From Neptunomonas japonica JAMM 1380 (GTDB lineage: Bacteria > Pseudomonadota > Gammaproteobacteria > Pseudomonadales > Balneatricaceae), in NCBI RefSeq assembly GCF_016592555.1, contig NZ_AP014546.1, forward strand, positions 1,178,001 through 1,242,000: a stretch of 64,000 nucleotides of DNA. The letters are read 5' to 3'. Positions 34,047 through 43,450 of this stretch are shown here, one piece after another. The position numbers and the translations under genes were made by a program. The notes below the pieces were generated by a model. It had not been told where the DNA came from, did no database searches, and saw nothing but the letters and a program-made list of their open reading frames with translations. The first letter of the stretch is position 1; each line of letters starts with the position of its first letter.

Positions 34047-37000
34047 TTGAGTCGATTATTCGATGGTCGGTGGGCAATCGTTTCTTTGTCTTACTGGCTA
34101 CTGCGATCCTAGTGGGCGGCGGTCTATTCTCCCTTAAGAATACGCCGGTGGATGCGATTCCTGACCTGTCTGATGTGCAGGTGATCATTAAAACCAGTTT
34201 TCCAGGGCAAGCGCCTCAAGTTGTAGAAGATCAGGTTACTTATCCGCTCACCACGGCGATGTTGTCGGTGCCAGGTGCTGAAACAGTGCGAGGTTACTCG
34301 TTCTTTGGTGATTCCTATGTATATGTGATCTTTAATGAAGATACGGATATGTACTGGGCACGCAGCAGGGTGCTGGAATATCTGAGCCAGGTAGCCCCCT
34401 CTCTACCCGCAAATGCTCGCCCCCAATTGGGGCCGGATGCGACCGGTGTTGGTTGGGTCTACCTATATTCGTTAGTGGATAAAACCGGCCAACATGATAT
34501 TAGCCAGCTGCGCAGCTTGCAGGACTGGTTCCTAAAGTATGAGTTACAAACGGTGCCTGGTGTATCTGAAGTGGCACCCATTGGCGGTATGGTTAAGCAG
34601 TATCAGGTTCGGGTGAATCCAGAAAAATTGCGGGCGTTTAACATCCCTTTATCGCATATCCAGACGGCCATTCGACGGGGCAATCAGGAGGTAGGCGCTT
34701 CTGTCGTAGAAATGGCCGAAGCGGAGTATATGGTGCGTGCTAGCGGTTATATACAGGGGGAGGAGGATCTAAGGAATATTCCCCTCGGCATCAATAAGAA
34801 TGGTACGCCGGTTTTATTGCAGCATGTTGCGGATATCGGTATCGGGCCACAAATGCGCCGTGGGGTTGCTGAACTTAACGGCGAAGGTGAAGTGGTTGGT
34901 GGTGTGGTCGTTATGCGCTTCGGAGAGAATGCTCAGAAAACCATCGATGGGGTAAAAGCAAAACTTGAAACTTTAAAACAGGGGCTGCCGGAAGGTGTGG
35001 AAGTCGTGACGGTGTATGATCGTTCCGGCCTGATTGACAGTGCGGTAGAGAACCTTTGGTACAAACTTCTGGAAGAATTCATCGTCGTAGCGCTGGTTTG
35101 TATCGTATTTCTGTTTCACGTACGTTCATCTCTTGTTGCAATTATCAGTTTGCCAGTGGGTATTCTAACCGCATTTATGGTGATGAATGCGCAAGGCATT
35201 AACGCCAATATAATGTCGTTAGGAGGGATTGCGATCGCGATAGGGGCGATGATCGATGGCGCGATTGTCATGATTGAAAATATGCATAAGCATATGGAGC
35301 GCACGCCGTTAACCAAAGAGAATCGTTGGCAGATTGTCACAGAATCTGCGTGTGAAGTGGGGCCCGCATTGTTTTTTAGCTTGCTGATAATTACCGTCAG
35401 CTTTGTGCCGGTATTTACCTTAGAGGCGCAAGAAGGTCGAATGTTTGCGCCGCTAGCGTTCACGAAAACCTATGCGATGGCAGCCTCTGCGGCCCTCGCT
35501 ATCACGTTAGTGCCGGTGCTGATGGGTTATTTCATTCGTGGCAAGGTACTGCCCGAACATAAGAACCCGGTAAATCGGTTGCTCACTGCTGTTTATATGC
35601 CGACCTTGCGCAAAGTGTTGGCTTTTCCAAAACTCACACTGGGTTTTGCTTTGTTGGTTTTATTGGTGGGCTTCTGGCCTCTGGACAAGCTGGGCAGTGA
35701 GTTTATGCCGCCATTGGATGAAGGCGATTTAATGTATATGCCGACTACTTATCCCGGTATCTCAATTGGCCAGGCTCGGCAGTTGCTACAGCAAACTGAC
35801 AAACTAATTAAAACAGTACCTGAAGTTGAAACGGTGTTTGGCAAAGTCGGTCGAGCGGACAGCGCTACTGATCCAGCGCCACTGACTATGATAGAGACCT
35901 TTATACAGCTTAAACCAAAAGATCAGTGGCGTGCGGGGTTGACCACCGATGATTTGAGAAAGGAGCTGGATAATCTGGTTAAAATTCCTGGAGTGACCAA
36001 TGCCTGGGTCATGCCGATCAAGACTCGTATTGATATGCTGGCCACCGGTATTAAAACACCCGTCGGAATTAAGATCGCAGGCCCTGAATTAGAAAAAATT
36101 CAGCAAATTGGTCAACAGCTAGAAACTATTCTCAAAGATGTTCCTGGTACTGCGTCGGTGTATTCCGAACGCGTTGCCGGTGGACGTTATATCAAAGTAG
36201 ATATTCAGCGTCAGAACGCCGCACGATATGGCTTGAATATAGCCGATATACAACAGGTTGTAGCGACAGCTATTGGCGGCATGAATGTGTCGCAAACGAT
36301 TGAAGGGTTGGAGCGTTATCCCATCAATGTACGATATCCGCAGGACTACCGGAACTCTCCAGAGCAACTCGCGTTGTTACCGATCGTCACCCCGATGGGG
36401 CAACGAATCCCATTAGGTGATGTGGCTAACGTTTACATCGAGGATGGCCCGCCGGGTATCAAAAGTGAAAATGCTCGCCTTAATGGTTGGACCTTTATTG
36501 ATATAGAGGGCATGGATATTGGCAGTTATGTAGAGAATGCGCAGCAGGTTGTAGCAGATCAATTACAGCTACCACCCGGTTATTCGGTGAGCTGGGCTGG
36601 CCAGTATGAGTATATGCAGCGCGCGAAAGAGAAACTAACTTATGTGGTGCCTCTGACTCTAGGGATTATCGTGATTCTTCTATTTCTCAACTTTCGCAAC
36701 TTTGTGGAGGTGAGCATCATCATGGGGACGTTACCCCTAGCGATGGTCGGAAGTGTCTGGTTGATGTATCTGCAAGGCTACAACTTCTCGGTAGCGGTGG
36801 GTGTAGGTTTTATCGCTCTGGCCGGAGTCGCGGTGGAGATTGGTGTGATCATGCTGGTCTATCTGAATCAGGCTTATGAGCAGATGTTAGAGCGTTGTCA
36901 CAAGCAAAATCTTATCCCTCGGGAGGAAACTCTGCGACATGCAGTGTTACACGGAGCAGGCATGAGAGTCAGACCAGTAATGATGACCGCTGCGGCAATT

Positions 37001-37180
37001 ATCGTGGGTTTGCTGCCTATTTTATACGGAACAGGTACCGGATCTGAAGTGATGAGCCGGATTGCCGCACCGATGGTCGGAGGGATGGTTAGCGCAGTTA
37101 TTCTGACGTTGTTGGTATTACCTGCTGTTTACTTCCTCTGGCGTAAGCGGTGCATTTCGCGGTTAGAAATGGAGCAGTAA
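34043..37180 (+). CDS. cusA: CusA-like RND copper/silver efflux pump
   Basis: 1045 residues with the full RND layout: 12 membrane helices and two large periplasmic loops. SVGNRFFVLLATAILVGGGLF opens TM1 (21 residues of TM, split by the loops); the TM4 charged motif is GAMIDGAIVMIENMHKHME, as in HME4-type Cu(I)/Ag(I) pumps rather than divalent CzcA types. Met residues in MPPLDEGDLMYMPTTYP and MPIKTRIDMLATGI stand in the region of the methionine triad. It exports monovalent metal from periplasm and membrane using protons. Confidence 0.92.
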   Translation: MIESIIRWSVGNRFFVLLATAILVGGGLFSLKNTPVDAIPDLSDVQVIIKTSFPGQAPQVVEDQVTYPLTTAMLSVPGAETVRGYSFFGDSYVYVIFNEDTDMYWARSRVLEYLSQVAPSLPANARPQLGPDATGVGWVYLYSLVDKTGQHDISQLRSLQDWFLKYELQTVPGVSEVAPIGGMVKQYQVRVNPEKLRAFNIPLSHIQTAIRRGNQEVGASVVEMAEAEYMVRASGYIQGEEDLRNIPLGINKNGTPVLLQHVADIGIGPQMRRGVAELNGEGEVVGGVVVMRFGENAQKTIDGVKAKLETLKQGLPEGVEVVTVYDRSGLIDSAVENLWYKLLEEFIVVALVCIVFLFHVRSSLVAIISLPVGILTAFMVMNAQGINANIMSLGGIAIAIGAMIDGAIVMIENMHKHMERTPLTKENRWQIVTESACEVGPALFFSLLIITVSFVPVFTLEAQEGRMFAPLAFTKTYAMAASAALAITLVPVLMGYFIRGKVLPEHKNPVNRLLTAVYMPTLRKVLAFPKLTLGFALLVLLVGFWPLDKLGSEFMPPLDEGDLMYMPTTYPGISIGQARQLLQQTDKLIKTVPEVETVFGKVGRADSATDPAPLTMIETFIQLKPKDQWRAGLTTDDLRKELDNLVKIPGVTNAWVMPIKTRIDMLATGIKTPVGIKIAGPELEKIQQIGQQLETILKDVPGTASVYSERVAGGRYIKVDIQRQNAARYGLNIADIQQVVATAIGGMNVSQTIEGLERYPINVRYPQDYRNSPEQLALLPIVTPMGQRIPLGDVANVYIEDGPPGIKSENARLNGWTFIDIEGMDIGSYVENAQQVVADQLQLPPGYSVSWAGQYEYMQRAKEKLTYVVPLTLGIIVILLFLNFRNFVEVSIIMGTLPLAMVGSVWLMYLQGYNFSVAVGVGFIALAGVAVEIGVIMLVYLNQAYEQMLERCHKQNLIPREETLRHAVLHGAGMRVRPVMMTAAAIIVGLLPILYGTGTGSEVMSRIAAPMVGGMVSAVILTLLVLPAVYFLWRKRCISRLEMEQ

Positions 37181-37249
37181 TTGGCAGTAAGGGGCGGACA
37201 ATAACGATTTCAGTCCAATCCTTATTCTGTTTGTCTAAGGAGAAATTTT

Positions 37250-37747
37250 ATGTACAGCGTTAAATCTGTAATAAAACTATTGCTAAAACTTACTGGTGGC
37301 GGATTGGTAATGTTACTGGCCGGGTGTGGCATGGGGATGGATGATGCCACTGATTATGGAACACATGAGTTTTCAGGTAATGGCGAGAGAATTTACTATA
37401 CCGGCAGAAGTCAGTCAGGCGCTGCAGTTACTTATCAAGGGGGTACGATGCATGCTCAGATGCACAACACCTCTTGTGCCAGCTGCCATGGTTCTGAACG
37501 GCAGGGGCAGCGATTATACCCGAGGTTCTGGCTTGTTGCCCCAGCTCTCACCAAATCTGCGCTTACTGAAGAGCATGATGATGGCCATGGTGATCACGAG
37601 CGTTATGACAGAAATAGTCTGGCAGTAGCTATCAGGCAAGGGCTTGATCCTGCTGGAAAGGCATTGGATACAGCCATGCCCCGGTGGCAAATAAATGATG
37701 AGGATATGGATGATCTGATCAGTTTCTTAGTAACCGGCAGTCATTGA
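37250..37747 (+). CDS. Lipoprotein c-type cytochrome downstream of cusA
   Basis: 165 residues. Lipobox LAGC after a hydrophobic segment, one CASCH haem site in TSCASCHGSERQG, and a His/Asp-rich stretch (HDDGHGDHERYD) after it. Likely Met ligand in TAMPRWQIND. RBS AGGAG lies seven bases before the ATG. It follows cusA by 70 bases on the same strand. Probably a periplasmic electron carrier of the copper system; the His-rich loop may bind metal. Confidence 0.85.
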   Translation: MYSVKSVIKLLLKLTGGGLVMLLAGCGMGMDDATDYGTHEFSGNGERIYYTGRSQSGAAVTYQGGTMHAQMHNTSCASCHGSERQGQRLYPRFWLVAPALTKSALTEEHDDGHGDHERYDRNSLAVAIRQGLDPAGKALDTAMPRWQINDEDMDDLISFLVTGSH

Positions 37748-37869
37748 TTGCACGTGAAGTAGATGGAACAGATGTTGTTTAAGCAGGGTGTTGCCGTTAG
37801 AAATTAGCGTCGCAAAGTAAACAGATTAATCAAAAACGATTTAACGAAAAACCTAGTGGAGAAACCAAA

Positions 37870-38382
37870 ATGAAATTCAATAAGATGCTGATAGCAGGTG
37901 GCTTGTGTGCAGTAATGGTTAGTGCTGTAACTAGTGCTGGAAATACAGGAAGTAGCCACGGCCATGATACTGACTCCATGCCAGCGAAGCCGATGTCACA
38001 AGAGGCGATGTCACAAGGTGATATGTCCCATGACGCAATGGGCAGTGATATGGCTCAGAATAAGATGTTCTTAGAAAAGAAGGATATCGATGGTTACACG
38101 GTCAGCTTCCATGTGATGAAAGCCGATGAAGGCATGGGCCATGGTGGGACGCATAATGTGATGATTAAGGTGGAACAACAGGGGGCAATGGTACAAAACC
38201 TGAAAATTAACTCAAAAGTGGTCTACCCGGATGGTACTAATGAAAGCAAACCCCTAATGGCTATGGGGGGGTGGCAGATGGCAGGGTATGACCTTAAAGA
38301 AAGTGGTAAGCACCAATTGATGGTGTTGTTCAAGACTGCTGATGGTAAAAAGCACTTTGGCGGCTTGTATTACGGTGAATAG
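37870..38382 (+). CDS. Exported Met/His-rich protein of the copper block
   Basis: 170 residues with a signal peptide (MLIAGGLCAVMVSAVTSAG), then a His/Met/Asp-rich linker (SHGHDTDSMPAKPMSQ, MSHDAMGSDM), and a compact beta-rich domain (GYTVSFHVMKADEG to YYGE) that looks like the YtkA/FixH-like fold. Family not certain. Met/His linkers of this kind bind Cu(I)/Cu(II) in CopC, PcoE and CusF. Likely a periplasmic copper sponge or metallochaperone. It may belong to the cus transcript, with a gap of about 120 bases after the cytochrome. Confidence 0.65.
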   Translation: MKFNKMLIAGGLCAVMVSAVTSAGNTGSSHGHDTDSMPAKPMSQEAMSQGDMSHDAMGSDMAQNKMFLEKKDIDGYTVSFHVMKADEGMGHGGTHNVMIKVEQQGAMVQNLKINSKVVYPDGTNESKPLMAMGGWQMAGYDLKESGKHQLMVLFKTADGKKHFGGLYYGE

Positions 38383-38445
38383 GCTTTAATTATTTAGACG
38401 TGATTCTTTGATGAAGGTTTGTCTGTTTAAAGAAAGTGATCTGTT

Positions 38446-38466
38446 TAGGCGTTGTTATAACGCCTA
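38446..38466 (+). terminator. Hairpin after the Met/His-rich gene
   Basis: TAGGCGTT (38446-38453) pairs with AACGCCTA (38459-38466) around GTTAT, with a short T tract (TTTG). It is a probable weak terminator between two copper-block genes. Confidence 0.55.
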
Positions 38467-38512
38467 TTTGGGCACACGAATTATCAATTTTTAAAATAGT
38501 TAGGAGTTAATT

Positions 38513-38827
38513 ATGAAGAAAAAACAATGCGTCGTATTACTTGCCGTGCCTGCGCTTATGCTGGCGCTTTCTGTACAGGCACACAGTGAGAAAGAGCATA
38601 TGGAAAAAGCAGAGAACCCAGACTGTGCGGCGATGAGTGCGATGGATCATAGCAAAATGGATATGAATGATCCTGTTGTGATGGCGATGATGCAGCAGTG
38701 TATGAGTGCCATGTCGCATGGGTCAGAAGAGGCGGAAAGCGCAGCACATGGGCATGGCAGTAGTCATGATGAACATATGACTGGCATGGGGAAGACGGGT
38801 GATCATATGCAAGCGCCTTCTCAGTAA
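38513..38827 (+). CDS. Small Met/His-rich exported protein
   Basis: 104 residues, signal peptide (CVVLLAVPALMLALSVQAH), then an almost pure Met/His/Asp/Ser composition (MDHSKMDMNDPVVMAMMQQC, GHGSSHDEHMTGMGK) with two cysteines. It looks like a periplasmic copper-binding peptide in the style of CopM/PcoE; no family name can be given. Gene order places it after the previous copper-block gene and before a cytochrome. Confidence 0.6.
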   Translation: MKKKQCVVLLAVPALMLALSVQAHSEKEHMEKAENPDCAAMSAMDHSKMDMNDPVVMAMMQQCMSAMSHGSEEAESAAHGHGSSHDEHMTGMGKTGDHMQAPSQ

Positions 38828-38900
38828 TGTCATATCAACAACTACTTGAGTGGGCCCTACCAATAGATTGGTTAGGGTAATTTATGACGGAGGTTACTCG

Positions 38901-39473
38901 ATGAGCGTTACAAAAAAGGGGGCTTGTATCAAGCGGCTGCTAGTTATGGCTGGTGCAATGGTGGGAGCCGTAGTGATCGCAGGTGTGGCTTTTCTCTATT
39001 CGGGTTTGTATTCGATGGGAGCAGATGATCCTCATTATGACGTGACTACTTGGGCATTAGAAACCCTGCGTGAAAGTTCGATTGCACGTGCTTCCCAGAG
39101 CATTGAGGTGCCAGCAGATCTCGATTCAGCGGCACGTTTGCTAAAAGGCGGCGCAGACTACAATGATATGTGCGTGGGTTGTCATCTTAAACCGGGTAAA
39201 GATGAAAGTGACTTCACATTAGGCTTGTATCCAGCGCCGCCAAATTTAGCGGATACCTCTAGGGTGGATGAGGATGGAAAGTCTGAAGATCAGCGAAATT
39301 TCTGGATTATTAAACACGGAATCAAAGCATCTGGAATGCCTGCGTGGGCTCCAGGGCATGATGATACGCGGATTTGGAATATGGTGGCTTTTCTTAAGCG
39401 TTTGCCTGAACTAACAGCGCCTCAATATCAGATTCTGACAGCGCGCGGGGAAAATGACGCTGGGCATCATTAA
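38901..39473 (+). CDS. Membrane-anchored c-type cytochrome
   Basis: 190 residues. One N-terminal membrane helix (MAGAMVGAVVIAGVAFLYSGL), a spacer, then a haem site CVGCH in MCVGCHLKPGKDESD and a Met ligand in ASGMPAWAPGHDDTRIW. This pattern is typical of the mono-haem cytochromes close to copper genes. ATG 38901 has GGAGG (38889-38893) seven bases upstream; a longer frame from 38850 is not needed. A decayed duplicate lies at 42880-43224, so the gene was once present twice. Confidence 0.82.
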   Translation: MSVTKKGACIKRLLVMAGAMVGAVVIAGVAFLYSGLYSMGADDPHYDVTTWALETLRESSIARASQSIEVPADLDSAARLLKGGADYNDMCVGCHLKPGKDESDFTLGLYPAPPNLADTSRVDEDGKSEDQRNFWIIKHGIKASGMPAWAPGHDDTRIWNMVAFLKRLPELTAPQYQILTARGENDAGHH

Positions 39474-39514
39474 CAAAGCCGCTCAATTGTAGCCACGAAA
39501 GAAGGATAACGATT

Positions 39515-39928
39515 ATGTACAAGAAAAAATGGGCATTCAGAATATTGATTATAGGATTTTTACTGAATAGCTCAGTTACTTTGGCAGAGCACTTTAGTGG
39601 CCATGTGGATGTTAAAGTAGGCGCTTTATCTGCTTCTGCTCAAAAAGGGCAACTAGTTTTTAATCGTACGTGTGGCTCGTGTCATGGTGAAAATGGAGAA
39701 GGTACTCTCAAAGGGCCGCCTATGATTCATGGTATTTATAATCCTGGGCATCATTCAAATAAGTCGTTTTATTCTGCTGTACGAAATGGTGTGAAACAAC
39801 ATCATTGGCCCTATGGAGATATGCCAGCACAGAAAGGGATAGGTTTTTCTGAAATGTCTGCCATTGTGCAGTTCGTTCGTGAAGTACAGCAGCAAAATGG
39901 CATTGTTCAGAAAAAGCACAAAATGTAA
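39515..39928 (+). CDS. Small exported c-type cytochrome
   Basis: 137 residues, signal peptide (ILIIGFLLNSSVTLAEH), one haem site CGSCHGENGEG and a Met ligand in GDMPAQKGIGFS. Short His-rich bits (GHHSNKSF, KQHHWPYG) are present. It is the last of four mono-haem cytochromes linked to the copper efflux genes. RBS AAGGA about nine bases upstream. Likely an electron carrier in the periplasm. Confidence 0.85.
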   Translation: MYKKKWAFRILIIGFLLNSSVTLAEHFSGHVDVKVGALSASAQKGQLVFNRTCGSCHGENGEGTLKGPPMIHGIYNPGHHSNKSFYSAVRNGVKQHHWPYGDMPAQKGIGFSEMSAIVQFVREVQQQNGIVQKKHKM

Positions 39929-40049
39929 TCTGGATTAAGAGTGTTGACTAAAAAGTAGTCAACTATTGCGTTATTAAATGATGAAAATAAAAGGTGCTCA
40001 CTTGCTAAGTGAGTTCTGAAGATGCTTTGTATTATTCTATGAAGCAGAT

Positions 40050-40284
40050 CATTCTCTTCTTAAAAGCATCTGAGTATAGATATTCTGAAAATGGATAAAA
40101 GCTTTATTGATGGAACCCTAGCTGGCAAAAATTGTTAATTATTGTCGCCACGATGATAGAGGTGGGGTCTGGTTTAAAGGGTAAAGTCATCGCAGAAGGT
40201 GATCGAATCACAAGAGTAGCTAGAGCTACTTGAGCATTTGAAATGTGATATTGCCTATTCAGCAAGCGGGTCGATGTTGAAAGG
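40050..40284 (+). pseudogene. Decayed fragment of an EAL-domain (c-di-GMP phosphodiesterase) gene
   Basis: Conserved EAL landmarks occur in order but in shifting frames with stops: HLSIDILKMDKSFIDGT (about 40068-40118), ATMIEVGSGLKGKVIAEG (40147-40200) and, in two further frames, LLEHLKCDIA (40226-40255) and LFSKRVDVE (40255-40281). In an intact gene these are the KxDxxF helix, the VIAEG motif and the C-terminal end of an EAL domain. No start and no catalytic E-A-L motif remain. So this is the C-terminal quarter of a dead gene, in the spacer before fusB. Confidence 0.85.
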
Positions 40285-40689
40285 GTGCCGTCTTACTTGG
40301 TTATAATAGACTTGGCCGGGAGTGCAGTATATCTGAACCAAACTGTGGCTCTTGATGTATAAGCAATTATACATTAGAAGTAGTGCAGAGAGGCTGCGAA
40401 TAGCCTGATAGTCGATAAATCAGAAATCCGTCACGGTCAAAAGCCGTGTGTCAGTTTTGCAGGGATTTACCCGCCATTAGAAAGACCTGTACTCGGCCTA
40501 CTGCCCGATTTGAAATAAAAAAACAGCAGGTTGGAAGCTTGTAAAGTGTTGAATTGACAATGTTTTGACTTAAATCTGCTCTTTTATCTAAAAAAAGGGC
40601 TTTTCTTCTACTGAAAACCTCCACAATTACATTCGAAATCCTGTATTATATAGCGCATTTTTACGCCCCCTTAACATTTGAGTGAAGAC
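40285..40689. other. Leader region of fusB with nested inverted repeat
   Basis: About 400 bases with no ORF. AAATCC (40424-40429) pairs with GGATTT (40463-40468), and inside CACGG (40432-40436) pairs with CCGTG (40444-40448). TTGACA (40554-40559) and an AT-rich TATTATATA (40644-40652) may be promoter pieces, but I found no well-spaced pair. No tmRNA, RNase P or known riboswitch core matched by eye. Confidence 0.4.
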
Positions 40690-42774
40690 ATGGCTGACTT
40701 ATCACACTACCGTAACATCGGTATTTTTGCCCACGTAGACGCGGGAAAAACGACCACTACTGAACGTATCCTGAAACTAACTGGTAAAATTCATAAGACC
40801 GGTGAGGTTCATGATGGTGAATCTACTACCGATTTCATGGAGCAGGAAGCTGAGCGCGGCATTACTATCCAGTCAGCGGCGATCACCACTTTCTGGAAAG
40901 ATCACCGCATGAACATCATCGATACTCCAGGTCACGTTGACTTCACTGTTGAAGTTTATCGTTCTTTGAAAGTACTAGATGGTGGTGTTGGTGTATTCTG
41001 TGGTTCTGGTGGTGTTGAGCCTCAGTCAGAGACTAACTGGCGTTATGCAGATGAGTCGGGCGTTTCCCGTATCATCTTCGTAAACAAATTGGACCGCATG
41101 GGTGCAGACTTCATGCGTGTTGTTGATCAGGTTGAGAACGTACTGGCAGCGAAGCCGCTGATTATGGTTCTGCCTATCGGCCGTGAAGAAGACTTTGTAG
41201 GTGTTGTTGATCTACTATCTCGCCAGGCTTTCGTTTGGGATGATACTGGTCTACCTGAAAACTTTGAGATCCAAGACATTCCTGCCGATATGGTAGAAGA
41301 TGTTGAAATGTACCGCGAACAGTTAATTGAAACAGCAGTAGAGCTGGACGATGACCTGATGATGGCCTACATGGATGGTGAAGAGCCAGCTATGGAAGAC
41401 ATCAAACGTTGTATCCGTCAAGGTACTCGTGATCTAACATTCTTCCCAACTTACTGTGGCTCTGCGTTCAAAAACAAAGGTATCCAGCTTATTCTGGATG
41501 CGGTTGTAGATTATCTGCCAAGCCCAACAGATGTTATCCCACAAGATCTGACGGATGAGTTCGGTGAGGCGACTGGTGAAGTTGCTACTGTTTCTACTGA
41601 TGAGCCTTTCCGTGCATTGGCATTTAAGATCATGGATGACCGTTTTGGTGCCTTGACCTTTATTCGTGTTTACTCTGGTGTCTTGAAGAAGGGTGATACC
41701 ATCCTAAATTCGTTCACTGGTAAAACTGAACGTATTGGTCGTATGTGTGAAATGGAAGCCGATGAGCGTAAAGAGCTTGATAGAGCTCAAGCGGGCGACA
41801 TTATCGCAATCGTTGGTATGAAGAACGTACAAACCGGTCACACGCTTTGTGATCCTAAGCATGAATGTACTCTAGAAGCCATGGTCTTCCCTGAGCCAGT
41901 AATCTCTATTGCAGTTACGCCTAAAGATAAAGGTGGAGCTGAGAAAATGGGTATCGCAATTGGTAAGATGGTTGCAGAAGATCCTACTTTCATCGTTGAG
42001 ACTGATGAAGATTCTGGCGAAACCATCCTTAAGGGAATGGGTGAGCTACATTTGGATATCAAGGTAGACATTCTGAAGCGTACTTACGGCGTTGAGCTGA
42101 TCGTGGGTCAGCCACAGGTTGCATACCGTGAAACTATTACCATACCTCTAGAAGATTCTTACACGCATAAGAAGCAGTCTGGTGGTTCTGGTCAGTTTGG
42201 TAAGATCGACTACCGTATTAAGCCGGGTGAGCAAAATACTGGCTTTACGTTCACCTCTAGCGTTGTTGGTGGTAACGTACCTAAGGAATTCTTCCCAGCT
42301 ATCGAGAAGGGCTTCAGGGGTATGATGGATACTGGTCCTCTGGCTGGTTTCCCTGTACTTGACGTTGAAGTTGAGCTTTACGATGGTGGTTTCCACGCGG
42401 TTGACTCCTCTGCTGTTGCATTTGAGATCGCTGCTAAAGGTGCTTTCCGTCAGTCTATGCCTAAAGCGGGTCCACAGTTGCTGGAGCCTGTCATGAAGGT
42501 TGATGTTTTCACTCCTGAAGATCACGTTGGTGATGTTATCGGTGACCTTAACCGTCGTCGTGGTATGATCCAGGGCCAGGAAGCTGCAGGTTCAGGTGTT
42601 CGTATTAAAGCTGACGTACCTCTGTCTGAGATGTTCGGTTACATCGGATCTCTGCGTACTATGACCTCTGGTCGTGGTCAGTTCTCTATGGAGTTTGCGC
42701 ACTACGCTGCATGTCCTAACTCAGTTGCTGAGAAGGTTATTGCTGAAGAGCAAGAGCGTAAAGCTAACAAGTAA
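40690..42774 (+). CDS. fusB: Elongation factor G, second type (FusB)
   Basis: 694 residues from ATG 40690; TTG 40678 adds four residues. All GTPase motifs are intact: [12 protein letters not shown] (G1), [10 protein letters not shown] (switch), DTPGHVDF (G3), NKLD (G4), followed by domains II to V. The start [19 protein letters not shown] and the tail [20 protein letters not shown] are of the FusB/EF-G2 group seen in Pseudomonas, Vibrio and Shewanella, distinct from the str-operon fusA. EF-G moves tRNA-mRNA on the ribosome; some second copies work mainly in recycling. It is alone, with decayed genes on both sides and a strong terminator. Confidence 0.9.
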   Translation: MADLSHYRNIGIFAHVDAGKTTTTERILKLTGKIHKTGEVHDGESTTDFMEQEAERGITIQSAAITTFWKDHRMNIIDTPGHVDFTVEVYRSLKVLDGGVGVFCGSGGVEPQSETNWRYADESGVSRIIFVNKLDRMGADFMRVVDQVENVLAAKPLIMVLPIGREEDFVGVVDLLSRQAFVWDDTGLPENFEIQDIPADMVEDVEMYREQLIETAVELDDDLMMAYMDGEEPAMEDIKRCIRQGTRDLTFFPTYCGSAFKNKGIQLILDAVVDYLPSPTDVIPQDLTDEFGEATGEVATVSTDEPFRALAFKIMDDRFGALTFIRVYSGVLKKGDTILNSFTGKTERIGRMCEMEADERKELDRAQAGDIIAIVGMKNVQTGHTLCDPKHECTLEAMVFPEPVISIAVTPKDKGGAEKMGIAIGKMVAEDPTFIVETDEDSGETILKGMGELHLDIKVDILKRTYGVELIVGQPQVAYRETITIPLEDSYTHKKQSGGSGQFGKIDYRIKPGEQNTGFTFTSSVVGGNVPKEFFPAIEKGFRGMMDTGPLAGFPVLDVEVELYDGGFHAVDSSAVAFEIAAKGAFRQSMPKAGPQLLEPVMKVDVFTPEDHVGDVIGDLNRRRGMIQGQEAAGSGVRIKADVPLSEMFGYIGSLRTMTSGRGQFSMEFAHYAACPNSVAEKVIAEEQERKANK

Positions 42775-42796
42775 TTTTTCTTAAGTCTTGTTCCGA

Positions 42797-42824
42797 AACC
42801 CCGATGATGCAAATCATCGGGGTT
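42797..42824 (+). terminator. Strong rho-independent terminator of fusB
   Basis: AACCCCGATGAT (42797-42808) pairs perfectly with ATCATCGGGGTT (42813-42824) around GCAA, then TTCTTTT. Confidence 0.96.
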
Positions 42825-42879
42825 TTCTTTTGTCTGGGGTTTCACTTCTGGATGGGCTCTCTGACCATTTTTCAAGGTT

Positions 42880-43224
42880 TCAAAGGTGTTTAGGCCTTAT
42901 CAAAGGCGTCATAAGCTCTGCGGAGTGTTTGCTCAAAGAAAGGGGTGATTGCAGTGACGCGTGTGTCAGTGGTTATCTTAAGCCGGGTGAAAGTGGTTTT
43001 ATTGTTGGGTTGTATTCATTGTGGCCAAATTTAGTAGCTATCTATAGAACGGGGGACATAAGGTTGGTGTGGTTCCAGGCGCGGATTAAAGCCGCCGGAA
43101 TGTTTGAGTGGGTGTCGGTGCATGATAATACACGTTTCTGTCATATGGTCGCTTTTCTGATTTAGCTTCTGATCAATATCAAATCATTACAGTGCGAGGT
43201 GCCAATAAAGCAAGGCATCATTAA
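42880..43224 (+). pseudogene. Decayed second copy of the membrane-anchored cytochrome c
   Basis: Residues line up with the cytochrome at 38901-39473: SSAECLLKERGDCSDACVSG against SAARLLKGGADYNDMCVGCH, then YLKPGESGFIVGLYSLWPNL against HLKPGKDESDFTLGLYPAPP, then IKAAGMFEWVSVHDNTRFCH against IKASGMPAWAPGHDDTRIWN. The haem site is lost (CVSGY in place of CVGCH). After a stop near 43163 the match goes on in another frame (SDQYQIITVRGANKARHH, stop 43222-43224 against APQYQILTARGENDAGHH). The membrane anchor is missing. An open frame from 42788 begins inside the fusB terminator and is not a gene start. Confidence 0.9.
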
Positions 43225-43450
43225 GGTTGTAAGGTCTGGCTTCTGATGAGTGCATCTCTGGAGTTGTTGAGTACTAGTAATTAGTTTTTTATTGGAGTGT
43301 GCTGCGCTTTTTTTCATGGCTGTTCAGGCTTGTCGGTAGTACCTGTTTTAATGTTGGAATGGCTGGGCAGATATGCTTTAACAGCTAGCCATATTAGCCC
43401 GTAACCGGTAGCATAAGCGTTTGTTTTTCTGGTGATGGCGTCTTCTATTT
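43225..43450. other. Spacer upstream of dnaX
   Basis: About 225 bases, T-rich, without ORF, tRNA or repeat of note. It must hold the dnaX promoter; no strong pair is visible, and the ribosome binding site of dnaX is poor. Confidence 0.4.

Noticed and set aside
40294..40689. Possible tmRNA, RNase P RNA or riboswitch before fusB
   Set aside because: A nested inverted repeat is present, but none of the conserved cores I know could be found.
40678..40689. TTG 40678 as the fusB start
   Set aside because: ATG 40690 gives the conserved MADLSHYRN start; the four extra residues are not family-like.
42788..43165. 125-codon ORF after fusB as a new protein
   Set aside because: It begins inside the fusB terminator and reads through a decayed cytochrome gene with frameshift and lost haem site.
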